In this document: positions 41,537-50,177 of the stretch, in pieces | Numbering within the stretch: position 1 is the first letter of the stretch | How the letters are laid out: each line of letters begins with the position of its first letter | From: CAVSRC01 sp963798195 | GTDB taxonomy: Bacteria; Pseudomonadota; Alphaproteobacteria; Rhizobiales; Kaistiaceae | NCBI GenBank assembly: GCA_963798195.1 | Contig: CAWCSF010000004.1 | Coordinates: 124,001-188,000 of the forward strand | Reading direction: 5' to 3' | Length of the DNA stretch: 64,000 bases | Program-made: the position numbers and the translations under genes | The notes under the pieces: generated by a model | Database searches by the model: none | What the model was told of the DNA's origin: nothing | Seen by the model: only the letters and a program-made list of their open reading frames with translations

Positions 41537-42310
41537 ATGTTTGTGTCACGAAATCTTGTCGCTGGCCTTGGCTTGCTGGCGGCATCGAGCTTAGGGGCTG
41601 GATCCGCCGCAGCCGCCACAGTCAGTCACGGGTTCGTCACCACGAGCCTGCACCTGAGGGCCGGCCCGGGCACCAACTATCCGGTCGTGACGACGATGCG
41701 CTCTGGTGACCGTGTCAGTATTTACGGCTGTCTGTCGGGATGGAACTGGTGCGATATCGGCTGGCACGGATATCGCGGCTGGGCCGCGGGGCGCTACCTT
41801 CAGGTCACGTATCGCAGTCACCGGCGGCCGATTTCTTCCTACGGCCACTATCTCGGCTTGCCGTTCCTGAGTTTCAGCATCGGGTCTTACTGGGGCGATC
41901 ACTACCGCGATCGACGTTTCTACCGTGACAGGTCTCGCTACGACCATCACCGCGGGAACCGGCCGCCGCCACACAATGGAAGGCCTCCGCATAATGGCGG
42001 GCCTCCTCACGACGGCCGTCCGCCGCACAATGGCGGGCCTCCCCACGACGGGCGACCGCCGCACAATGGCCGGCCTCCCCATGATGGGCGCCCCCCTCAC
42101 AATGGCGGACCTCGCCACGACAAAGGCCCCCGGCATGATGGCGGGTTCCCGCACAACGGGCGTCCCCCGCATAGCGGACCGCCGCCCCATGCCGGCCGAC
42201 CGCCTCACAACGGCACGCCGCCTCATATGGGACGGCCGCCACGCAAGGGGCCACCAAATGCTGGCAATTGCTTGCCTGGGCAGAAGAGGGTGCACGGCGT
42301 CTGCCAATAG
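41537..42310 (+). CDS. secreted SH3-domain protein with 16 tandem His-Pro-Gly hexapeptides
   Basis: Predicted exported protein of 257 residues. Signal peptide M-F-V-S-R-N-L-V-A-G-L-G-L-L-A-A-S-S-L-G-A-G-S-A-A-A (about 1-26). A bacterial SH3 domain spans about 30-92 (L-H-L-R-A-G-P-G-T-N-Y-P-V-V ... W-C-D-I-G-W-H-G-Y-R-G-W-A-A-G-R-Y-L). A Tyr/Arg-rich linker follows, then 16 exact-length hexapeptides from 145 to 240 with consensus P-H-N/D-G-R/G-P, and a short tail with two Cys. SH3 domains of this kind often bind cell wall or protein. The His-rich tract could bind metal ions. ATG 41537 is chosen over the in-frame TTG at 41531. The function is unknown. Confidence 0.82.
   Translation: MFVSRNLVAGLGLLAASSLGAGSAAAATVSHGFVTTSLHLRAGPGTNYPVVTTMRSGDRVSIYGCLSGWNWCDIGWHGYRGWAAGRYLQVTYRSHRRPISSYGHYLGLPFLSFSIGSYWGDHYRDRRFYRDRSRYDHHRGNRPPPHNGRPPHNGGPPHDGRPPHNGGPPHDGRPPHNGRPPHDGRPPHNGGPRHDKGPRHDGGFPHNGRPPHSGPPPHAGRPPHNGTPPHMGRPPRKGPPNAGNCLPGQKRVHGVCQ
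41969..42256 (+). repeat. 16 tandem 18-bp coding repeats (hexapeptide tract)
   Basis: The stretch encodes sixteen six-residue units in register, with codon-level similarity such as CCTCACAATGGC and CCGCACGACGGG. The units are degenerate in DNA but strictly keep their 18-base length, a configuration prone to slippage in whole units. The reverse strand is also open through it, as expected from the repeat. Confidence 0.8.
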
Positions 42311-42333
42311 GAAGGAAACCTGAAGCGCGCGTC

Positions 42334-42365
42334 AGGCGGCCCGCAACGCGCGGGCCGCCTCTTTC
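42334..42365. terminator. bidirectional hairpin between the SH3 gene and the dapA-like gene
   Basis: AGGCGGCCCG (42334-42343), loop CAACGCG, CGGGCCGCCT (42351-42360), a perfect 10-bp stem, followed by CTTTC. Outer bases GAAACCTGAA and TTTCAGGTTCC can extend the pairing with mismatches. It sits between convergent genes (stops at 42310 and 42390), so it probably ends transcription from both sides, although the T-tract is weak. Confidence 0.7.
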
Positions 42366-42389
42366 AGGTTCCCAGCGTCCGCGAGCGTT

Positions 42390-43304
42390 TCAGAATCCGT
42401 AAAGTGACAGATCCGGTCGGGTTTTGAGGGCGGCGGCGACAACAGCCTCCACTGTCGCCTTTTCTTCACCGGCGAGTTCCAGGCGTGGCGCCCGCACCGT
42501 CGTCGAAGTGCCGCGCACCATGTGTTCCGTCAGCTTGATGTTCTGGACGAAGCGTTGCGACACGTCGAGATGCAGCAGCGGCATAAACCAGCGGTAGATA
42601 TCGCGCGCCTCAGTCATGCGTCCGGCCAGCGTCAGGTCGTAGATCGCCATCGTCTCGCGCGGGAAGGCGCAAACGAGGCCCGCCACCCAGCCGGTGGCGC
42701 CCAGCATCAGGCTCTCCATCGCGAGGTCGTCGACGCCGGTGAAAAGCTGGTAGCGATCGCCGATCAGGTTGTGGATGTCGGTCAGCCGGCGAACGTCTCC
42801 GGAGGATTCCTTGACCGCGACGAACTTCTTTTCGTCCGCCATCTCGGCCAGCATCGGCGGCGTCACGTCTACGCCGTAGGCGATCGGGTTGTTGTAGACC
42901 ATGATGTCGAGATCGCTCGCAGCCGCCACGGCGCGGAAGTGAGCGATCGTTTCACGCGGCGTCGACACGTAGCGCATCGCGGGTAGCACCATCAGCCCGT
43001 CGATGCCGAGCATCGCCGCCTCTTCGGCCAGTTCCGCCGCTGCCCTCGTCGAATCTTCCGCAATTGTGAGGATGACCGGCGCGCGGCCGTCGCTCGCCTC
43101 TTTCGCCGTGGTGGCGATGGAGAGCTTTTCGTGGGTCGTCAGCGTAGAGGCTTCGCCCAGCGAGCCGCAGCAGACGATGCCATGCACGCGCGCGTCGAGT
43201 TGGAAGGTTACGTCGTCAGCGACCGCGGCGAGATCGACATTCTCGTCGCGGTCGAGCTTGGTGGTAATAGCCGAGTAGACGCCGTGCCAGTCGTTACGCT
43301 GCAT
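42390..43304 (-). CDS. DapA-family lyase/deaminase, possibly pyrroline-4-hydroxy-2-carboxylate deaminase
   Basis: Schiff-base TIM-barrel enzyme of the dihydrodipicolinate synthase/N-acetylneuraminate lyase family (304 residues). Tyr137 in V-Y-N-N-P and the Schiff-base Lys165 in F-V-A-V-K-E-S-S-G-D are both present, with C-C-G-S-L-G-E-A-S-T-L near the N-terminus in place of the usual G-T-T-G-E. That change and the neighbouring hydroxyproline epimerase/dehydrogenase pair suggest the deaminase that forms 2-oxoglutarate semialdehyde. It is on the opposite strand and follows an ABC ATPase gene by 15 bases, so it is not in the same operon as those two. True DapA is less likely. Confidence 0.82.
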   Translation of the reverse strand: MQRNDWHGVYSAITTKLDRDENVDLAAVADDVTFQLDARVHGIVCCGSLGEASTLTTHEKLSIATTAKEASDGRAPVILTIAEDSTRAAAELAEEAAMLGIDGLMVLPAMRYVSTPRETIAHFRAVAAASDLDIMVYNNPIAYGVDVTPPMLAEMADEKKFVAVKESSGDVRRLTDIHNLIGDRYQLFTGVDDLAMESLMLGATGWVAGLVCAFPRETMAIYDLTLAGRMTEARDIYRWFMPLLHLDVSQRFVQNIKLTEHMVRGTSTTVRAPRLELAGEEKATVEAVVAAALKTRPDLSLYGF

Positions 43305-43319
43305 CGGCGTCCCGCTTGC

Positions 43320-44405
<1,086 letters not shown>

Positions 44406-44484
44406 CGTTTCTCCCCATACCGGGCGCGCTTGGCGGCCCTTTGTCGGCAGTCTCCGCGTTTGCCGCGGCACCCACAACTGCCAT

Positions 44485-46380
44485 TCAGCCTCTATTCCTA
44501 GACGATTGAGCCACCGGGTCAATTGGATTGAAGGGGTTCCGGCCGCCGCCAAGCGCCCGCAACGCGTTGAGAATGACCGCCACGTCAATGACTTCCTGCA
44601 GCAGTGCACCCTCGACCGGCGGCAGGTAACCGAAAGCGGCGACCACCATTGCCGCCAGTGAGAGCCCGATTCCCGCGACCACGCTTTCCAGGGCGATGCG
44701 GCGCGACCTGCGGGCGATGCCCATGGCTTCGGCAATCCGGTCCAGACGGTCGACCAACAGGACGGCGTCGGCGGCCTCGGACGAGGCTGCTGCACCGCGT
44801 GCGCCGATGGCGACGCCAATATCGGCGGCGGCCAGCGCCGGTGCATCGTTGATGCCGTCGCCGACCATCATGACGGTGCCGTTGCCGCGCTCGCGGGCCA
44901 CCACCATCACCTTGCGCTCGGGCGTCATCTCGCTGAACGCCTCGTCGATGTCGAGCCGCGCCGCCACCGCCTCGGTTACTGCCCGCACGTCGCCGGAGGC
45001 GAGAACGATGCGCTTGACGCCGTTGGCGCGGAAACCGGCCAGCGCCCGCGGCACGTCTTCCCGGACGTGGTCGGCGAGCACCAGAAGCCCGGCAAAGACG
45101 CCATCAATGGCCACCGCCACGGCAATCTCGCCTTCGCGCTCCGGCTTGAGTTTTGCCGCATCAAGCCCGTCGCGGGAACGGTCGAGGACATATGCCACCC
45201 CGCCGACGGCGACGCGGTATTTACCGACCGTGCCTTCGAGCCCGCTACCCGGCGTTTCACGGACTTCAACCGGTGGAGTCAGCGCCAGCCCGCGCCCACC
45301 TGCCGCAGCTACGAGAGCCGTCGCCACGACGTGGCTCGACGCCTGATCGAGCGACGCTGACAGCCGCAGAATCTCGCTTTCGTTGAAGCCGTTGAACGGG
45401 TGAATGGCGGAAAGCAGCGCCTGACCGTGGGTCAGCGTGCCAGTCTTGTCGATGACCAGCGTCTTCACGTCGGCGAGCACCTCCAGCGCGCCGCCGCCCT
45501 TGATCAGGACGCCGATCCGCGCAGCGCGCGAGACCCCGGCAATGATCGCCACAGGCACGGCCAGGATCAGCGGGCAGGGCGTCGCCACCACCATCACCGC
45601 CAGCCAGCGCACCGGGTCGCCGGATGCCAGCCACGCCGCGCCGGCGATGGCGAGCGTCGTAACGAGAAAGAGAAGGGCGAAGCGGTCGGCAAGGCGCACG
45701 ATCGGGGCGCGCGCATGCGCCGCCGCTTCGACTAGGCGGATGATGCCGGCATAGGTGCTTTCCACCGCCGGTCGCCCGACGGTCAGGTCGAAGGCCTCGC
45801 CGGCGTTGGTCGCGCCGCTCATCGCCTCCGCCCCGGCAACAAGACGGATGGGCAGCGGTTCTCCCGTCAGCGCCGATTGGTCGAGCACGGCCTCGCCGCC
45901 CGTAATGGCGCCATCGGCCGGCACGACCTCGCCGCGCCGCACCAGCACGCGATCGCCCGGCACCAGTGCCTCGATCGGTACCTGCTTGAGCTCGCCGTCT
46001 TCGTGGCGGAGCGCGAACTTGGGCGCTCGCTCCAGCAGAGCGGTCATTTCACGGCGCGCCCGGCGCGATGCGTAGCCTTCGAGGAACTGCCCGCCGGAAT
46101 ACATCAGCGCCACGACCACGCCGGCGAGCGGCTGGCCGAGCACCACCGCGCCCCCCATGGAAAGCAGCGCCACGATGTCGAGCCCGACCTGACCGTGGCG
46201 CAGCGACACCACGATTTCGGCAAGGAGAACCAGCACGACGGGGATCGTCGCAACTGTCCAGATCGGGCCGGCGAGGGCAGGGGCGCCGAACGCCCAAGCT
46301 AACAGGCCCAAGGCAAGGCCGGTGGCCGGTACGGCGACCAGAACGTGCCTGGTGCGGTCGATGATGTCGCGGAGGTCCAT
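44485..46380 (-). CDS. heavy-metal P1B-type ATPase with TPCP membrane motif
   Basis: Metal-exporting P-type ATPase (631 residues). It has no N-terminal heavy-metal-associated domain and starts directly with membrane spans. The actuator loop has L-T-G-E-P-L-P (171-177). The transport motif is V-V-A-T-P-C-P-L-I-L-A (TPCP at 267-270), the phosphorylation site is D-K-T-G-T (311-315), and the hinge is G-D-G-I-N-D-A-P-A-L. TPCP rather than CPC or SPC is, as I recall, typical of the P1B-5 group (such as Sinorhizobium Nia, Ni/Fe). Nia's C-terminal hemerythrin-like domain is missing here. The metal is therefore uncertain. It lies 44 bases after lspA and 79 before the ABC gene on the same strand. Confidence 0.9.
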   Translation of the reverse strand: MDLRDIIDRTRHVLVAVPATGLALGLLAWAFGAPALAGPIWTVATIPVVLVLLAEIVVSLRHGQVGLDIVALLSMGGAVVLGQPLAGVVVALMYSGGQFLEGYASRRARREMTALLERAPKFALRHEDGELKQVPIEALVPGDRVLVRRGEVVPADGAITGGEAVLDQSALTGEPLPIRLVAGAEAMSGATNAGEAFDLTVGRPAVESTYAGIIRLVEAAAHARAPIVRLADRFALLFLVTTLAIAGAAWLASGDPVRWLAVMVVATPCPLILAVPVAIIAGVSRAARIGVLIKGGGALEVLADVKTLVIDKTGTLTHGQALLSAIHPFNGFNESEILRLSASLDQASSHVVATALVAAAGGRGLALTPPVEVRETPGSGLEGTVGKYRVAVGGVAYVLDRSRDGLDAAKLKPEREGEIAVAVAIDGVFAGLLVLADHVREDVPRALAGFRANGVKRIVLASGDVRAVTEAVAARLDIDEAFSEMTPERKVMVVARERGNGTVMMVGDGINDAPALAAADIGVAIGARGAAASSEAADAVLLVDRLDRIAEAMGIARRSRRIALESVVAGIGLSLAAMVVAAFGYLPPVEGALLQEVIDVAVILNALRALGGGRNPFNPIDPVAQSSRNRG

Positions 46381-46424
46381 GGGGCGACTATGCGCCCCGC
46401 CGGCCCCCGCCGGATTGATCCCGG

Positions 46425-46928
46425 TCAGCTTTGAAGCGGAGATTTAGCCGGCCACAGATAGACCAGCAGGAGCATGGCCGGGCCGATTGTCAGGGCGGCG
46501 TCGGCGAGGTTGAACACGAACAGCGTCCAGTCGCCGAAATGGAGCAGCAGGAAGTCGATCACATAGCCAAGGCGCACCCGGTCGATCAGGTTGCCGATGG
46601 CACCGCCGAGGATCAGGGCGAAACCCGCCGCCGCCAGCCTTCCGCCCTCGCGATTGCGCGCCCAGAAGACCAGCACGATCGCGGTCACCGCCAGAGGCAG
46701 CAGCACCAGTCCGACGCCGCTCCCGGCGAACATCGAAAAAGCGATGCCGGTATTGCGCACGTTCAGCAACGTCAGGATCGGCAGGACGGGGATCGCCTGT
46801 CCCTCCGGCAGGTTCGCCTGCACGATCAGCTTGGCGATCTGGTCGACGATCACCACGCTGGCCGCGATGCCAAGGCCAAAGGCGGAGAGAGGCCCCGGCG
46901 GCCGCTCGGTCGAATGCAGTTCAGCCAT
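46425..46928 (-). CDS. lspA: lipoprotein signal peptidase LspA
   Basis: Inner-membrane aspartyl protease that removes signal peptides from diacylated prolipoproteins. At 167 residues with four spans it is the normal size. The conserved boxes are V-D-Q-I-A-K, N-V-R-N-T-G-I-A-F-S, G-G-A-I-G-N-L-I-D-R and V-I-D-F, and F-N-L-A-D-A-A-L-T-I-G. The catalytic aspartates are Asp125 and Asp143. Its start overlaps the end of the RNA methyltransferase gene by 8 bases, which implies coupled translation. Confidence 0.97.
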   Translation of the reverse strand: MAELHSTERPPGPLSAFGLGIAASVVIVDQIAKLIVQANLPEGQAIPVLPILTLLNVRNTGIAFSMFAGSGVGLVLLPLAVTAIVLVFWARNREGGRLAAAGFALILGGAIGNLIDRVRLGYVIDFLLLHFGDWTLFVFNLADAALTIGPAMLLLVYLWPAKSPLQS

Positions 46929-47772
46929 CCAGCTTCAGCGCTCCCCGGCGTATCTCGAAGAGCATCACGGCCGTCGCGACGGCAAGGTTCAGCGAGTCGG
47001 CCTTGCCGGCCATGGGTATCTTCACCAGCGTATTGCAAAGCGCGGCTGCGTCGGTGGTCAGTCCGGCCTGCTCGCCGCCCATGACCAGCAGCACCGGCGT
47101 TCGGTAGTCGGCGGCGCGGTAGTCCGCCCGGCCCGAAAGGTGCGTGCCGACGACCGCCCCCGGCCAGCGCCGCACCAGCCGCGCGAAAGCGGCCATGTCG
47201 GCCCGCACCATTGGCACGGCGAAGATCGAGCCCATTGTGGCGCGCACCGCTTCGACCGAGAACGGATCGACCGTGCTGCCGACGAGGATAACGCCCTTGG
47301 CGCCAACGGCGTCGGCGGTGCGCACGATCGTGCCGAGATTGCCGGGGTCGCGCACGGCCTCCAGTGCAATCCAGACTTCGTCCTTTCCGGGACTGATATC
47401 GTCGGTCTTGGTCAGCCGCTGCTCGAACACGCCGAGCACGGTCTGCGGGTTGTCGCGCCGGCTGATCTTCTCCAGCACCGCCTCGCTCACCGCGATCACG
47501 CTGCCGCCTTTGGCTTGCGCCGTCGCCGTCAGCCGCCTGACCAGCGGCTGTTCTGACACGTTGCCGGCATGAACCAGCGTGCGGATCGTCCAGCCGGCTT
47601 CCACCGCGTCGGCGACCAGCTTCAGCCCCTCGGCGAGGAACAGGCCGCTTTCCTTGCGGTTCTTGGCGAGCGCGAGGCCGCGGATTTCTTTCACGATCGG
47701 GTTGGCGAGGCTCGTGATCTGTTTCGCCGGCAAGGGCGCCGCAGGTCCCCTGGGCGCATTGTTATGGGCCAC
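46921..47772 (-). CDS. TrmH/SpoU-family RNA 2'-O-methyltransferase
   Basis: SPOUT-class methyltransferase of 283 residues. An N-terminal substrate-binding domain (about 15-110: S-L-A-N-P-I-V-K-E-I-R-G-L ... F-L-A-E-G-L-K-L-V) precedes the catalytic knot with V-R-D-P-G-N-L-G-T-I-V-R-T-A-D-A-V-G-A, M-G-G-E-Q-A-G-L and L-N-L-A-V-A-T-A-V-M-L-F-E. These are the three SpoU motifs. The target is a 2'-hydroxyl in rRNA or tRNA; which one cannot be read. The last 8 bases overlap lspA. Confidence 0.93.
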   Translation of the reverse strand: MAHNNAPRGPAAPLPAKQITSLANPIVKEIRGLALAKNRKESGLFLAEGLKLVADAVEAGWTIRTLVHAGNVSEQPLVRRLTATAQAKGGSVIAVSEAVLEKISRRDNPQTVLGVFEQRLTKTDDISPGKDEVWIALEAVRDPGNLGTIVRTADAVGAKGVILVGSTVDPFSVEAVRATMGSIFAVPMVRADMAAFARLVRRWPGAVVGTHLSGRADYRAADYRTPVLLVMGGEQAGLTTDAAALCNTLVKIPMAGKADSLNLAVATAVMLFEIRRGALKLDG

Positions 47773-47797
47773 GCTGGTACTCCGTCCTGGGCATCCA

Positions 47798-47921
47798 ACC
47801 CGCCCCTGGAGGGCGGGTCAAAACCGCGCAGCGGTTTTGGGGAGGCGGCTGGACCTCGCGGTTGGGTGCGCCCCCCTCCCGAAATCGCTCGCGCGATTTC
47901 GACCTCCCCTCACGGGGGAGG
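47798..47921. repeat. intergenic multi-hairpin palindromic element (rhizobial REP-like)
   Basis: Four perfect short hairpins lie back to back in the 165-base gap. They are ACCCGCCC/GGGCGGGT (47798-47818), AAAACCGC/GCGGTTTT (47820-47838), GAAATCGC/GCGATTTC (47881-47900) and CCTCCCC/GGGGAGG (47903-47921). This density and composition match the dispersed palindromic intergenic repeats of Hyphomicrobiales as I remember them. It may act as a transcript stabiliser or terminator for the upstream methyltransferase gene. Confidence 0.7.
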
Positions 47922-47937
47922 TTGTGCGCCGTGCCGC

Positions 47938-48879
47938 TCATCCCGCCGACCACCGGCTGAACAGCGAGGTCGAGAGGACGCGACCGTCACCTTCCTCGCG
48001 CAGCACCAGTTCGCCCAATTCCAGCAGGCCGCCCATGCCAGCCAGCGCCTCGGCCGCCACCTCGTCGATCGAATAGAACGACGCGCGGATCGAATAGGCG
48101 GTCAGGATCAGGAAGAGCGGATTGTCGGAGAGAAGCCCGCGGCAGGCTTTCATCGTCGGCAGGAGGCTGGTGAAGATGTCCCACACCTCGCCTTTCGGCC
48201 CACGGCCGAATTTCGGTGGATCGAGGATGATGCCGTCGTAGCGGTTGCCGCGCCGTCCCTCGCGTTCGACGAACTTCACGGCGTCCTCGCAGATCCAGCG
48301 GATCTTCAGCGCGTCCAGCCCGCCGAGAGTCTGGTTTTCGCGCGCCCAGCCGATCGCCTTTTTCGAGGCGTCGATATGCGTCACCTCGGCGCCAGCCGCG
48401 GCCGCCACCAGCGACGCCACGCCGGTGTAGCCGAAGAGGTTGAGCACCTTCACCGGACGCCCGGCACCGGCGATCAGCCCCTTCAGCCAGCTCCAATGGG
48501 TTGCCTGCTCGGGGAAAACGCCGACATGGCGAAAATTGGTGAAGCGGCCGAGGAAGGGGATGCCCTCCCACGCCATTTTCCAGGTCTCGCCGAGCGGCGC
48601 CTTGTACCGCCAGCGCCCGTCGGCCTCCTCGTCGCCTATGCCGACAAACTTGGCGTCCGCGCTCGCCCATTCGGCTTCCGGCAGGCGCGGCGTCCACAGC
48701 GCCTGCGCCTCCGGCCGCAGGATACGGTATTTGCCGTAGCGCTCCAGCTTTTCGCCATTGCCGGAATCGATCAGCGCGTAGTCGTCCCAGCCGCTGGTCT
48801 CCAGGATGACCGGCGTGCGCCGGGCAAGGGCCTGCCCGGGCGTTGCAACGTGTGTCTTGCTGGATTCGGTAGCGCTCAC
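47938..48879 (-). CDS. class I SAM-dependent RNA methyltransferase, RlmI/RlmK-like
   Basis: Rossmann-fold methyltransferase of 313 residues resembling the catalytic half of RlmI-type 23S rRNA cytosine-C5 methyltransferases. SAM motif I is V-L-N-L-F-G-Y-T-G-V-A-S-L-V-A-A-A-A-G-A, followed by V-T-H-I-D-A-S-K-K-A. The catalytic-type motif IV is I-I-L-D-P-P-K-F-G-R-G-P. The N-terminal PUA domain of full RlmI is not obvious. It is upstream of the TrmH gene on the same strand but separated by the palindromic element. Confidence 0.87.
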   Translation of the reverse strand: MSATESSKTHVATPGQALARRTPVILETSGWDDYALIDSGNGEKLERYGKYRILRPEAQALWTPRLPEAEWASADAKFVGIGDEEADGRWRYKAPLGETWKMAWEGIPFLGRFTNFRHVGVFPEQATHWSWLKGLIAGAGRPVKVLNLFGYTGVASLVAAAAGAEVTHIDASKKAIGWARENQTLGGLDALKIRWICEDAVKFVEREGRRGNRYDGIILDPPKFGRGPKGEVWDIFTSLLPTMKACRGLLSDNPLFLILTAYSIRASFYSIDEVAAEALAGMGGLLELGELVLREEGDGRVLSTSLFSRWSAG

Positions 48880-49063
48880 TGTCCGAGGTTCTAGCGGCGC
48901 GTTCCACGAAAGCCAACGAGCGCTTGCCGGATTCCGCCTGCCACGCTAGGTTCTCCGCCATGGAACGCGCGACCGCGCGTCGGGCCGCCGGGATGGCAAC
49001 GGTCCGAACCAGCGATCAAAACAGCGGAACCGCCTGCCGCAACCTTCCGGGGATGGCGTAACC

Positions 49064-49669
49064 ATGGAAATGTCTGGCCGATACCGGATACCGGCGCCGC
49101 GCGCCAAGGTCTGGGCCGCGCTCAACGATCCGGTCGTGCTCAAGGAGTCGATTCCCGGCTGCCAGTCGCTGGAGAAACTGTCCGACACCGAGATGGCGGC
49201 GACAGTGAAGGCCAAGGTTGGTCCGGTTTCGGCGACCTTCAAGGGCGCCGTCACGCTGACTAATCTCGATCCGCCCAACGGCTACACGATCTCGGGCGAG
49301 GGCAAGGGCGGCGTCGCCGGCTTCGCCAAAGGCGGCGCCGATGTCGCGCTCGCCGATGACGGCGATGGCATGACGCTTCTGACCTACACCGCCAAAGGCC
49401 AGGTTGGCGGCAAGCTGGCCCAGGTAGGAGCGCGCCTCGTCGACGCCACCGCCAAGCAGATGGCCGACCAGTTCTTCGCAAAGTTCGCGGAGAAGGTCAG
49501 TGTCGAGGATGGCTTCGCCCAGATCGAGCACGAGGTGGAGGAAGCCGTCCACGTTGTCGAGGAACGTGCCGAGGAGGCAGCGGTCCGCGGCTTCCTGGGC
49601 GGGCCGCAGATGTGGGGACTCATCGCGCTCGCCATCGTCATCATCATCATAATTCTGTTTTTCCGCTGA
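49064..49669 (+). CDS. coxG: CoxG-type SRPBCC membrane-anchoring protein
   Basis: Carbon monoxide dehydrogenase subunit G family (201 residues). The START/SRPBCC domain (about 1-145) begins M-E-M-S-G-R-Y-R-I-P-A-P-R-A-K-V-W-A-A-L-N-D-P and contains L-K-E-S-I-P-G-C-Q-S-L-E. A Glu-rich linker leads to a C-terminal membrane helix (G-L-I-A-L-A-I-V-I-I-I-I-I-L-F-F). CoxG links CO dehydrogenase to the membrane in Afipia/Oligotropha. It is the first gene of a coxG-coxS-coxM set, with coxS 14 bases downstream. Confidence 0.92.
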   Translation: MEMSGRYRIPAPRAKVWAALNDPVVLKESIPGCQSLEKLSDTEMAATVKAKVGPVSATFKGAVTLTNLDPPNGYTISGEGKGGVAGFAKGGADVALADDGDGMTLLTYTAKGQVGGKLAQVGARLVDATAKQMADQFFAKFAEKVSVEDGFAQIEHEVEEAVHVVEERAEEAAVRGFLGGPQMWGLIALAIVIIIIILFFR

Positions 49670-49683
49670 GGGAGGTTGCCCCC

Positions 49684-50160
49684 GTGCCCGTCGTAGAAAT
49701 GACCGTCAACGGCAAAAGCGCTTCGGCTGACGTCGAGGACCGCACGCTGCTCGTCGAATACCTGCGTGAGAATCTCCGCCTTACCGGCACCCATGTCGGT
49801 TGCGACACCTCCCAGTGCGGGGCCTGTCTGGTCCTGATTGATGGCGTTGCGGTGAAGTCCTGCACCATGCTCGCCGCCCGCGCCTCTGGCGCCCGCGTCA
49901 CCACGATCGAGGGCCTCGCCTCGGGAGCGACGTTGCATCCCATGCAGCAGGCGTTCCACGAGAACCACGGCCTCCAGTGCGGCTTCTGCACGCCGGGAAT
50001 GATCATCAGCGGCATCGACATGGTTCGCCGGCTTGGCAACAAGCTCGACGAGGACACCATCCGCCACGAGCTGGAAGGCAACATCTGCCGCTGCACCGGC
50101 TACCAGAACATCGTCAAATCGATCGCCGCGGGTGCTGCGGCGATGTCCGGCGCGCGCTAG
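49684..50160 (+). CDS. coxS: CoxS-type [2Fe-2S] small subunit
   Basis: Iron-sulfur subunit of a molybdenum hydroxylase (158 residues). The N-terminal plant-type cluster is at C-D-T-S-Q-C-G-A-C, with the fourth Cys in V-K-S-C. The C-terminal helical cluster has C-G-F-C-T-P-G-M and C-R-C-T-G-Y-Q-N-I. The frame is open to 49612, but GTG 49684 is preceded by GGGAGG at the right distance and gives V-P-V-V-E-M-T-V-N-G, the normal start. It carries electrons from the Mo centre to the FAD subunit encoded next. Confidence 0.95.
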   Translation: MPVVEMTVNGKSASADVEDRTLLVEYLRENLRLTGTHVGCDTSQCGACLVLIDGVAVKSCTMLAARASGARVTTIEGLASGATLHPMQQAFHENHGLQCGFCTPGMIISGIDMVRRLGNKLDEDTIRHELEGNICRCTGYQNIVKSIAAGAAAMSGAR

Positions 50161-50177
50161 TCGGCGAGGGGGCATCC

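Noticed and set aside
41591..42307. Minus-strand frame opposite the SH3 repeat gene.
   Set aside because: The 18-base repeat keeps several frames open. Signal peptide and SH3 domain exist only on the plus strand.
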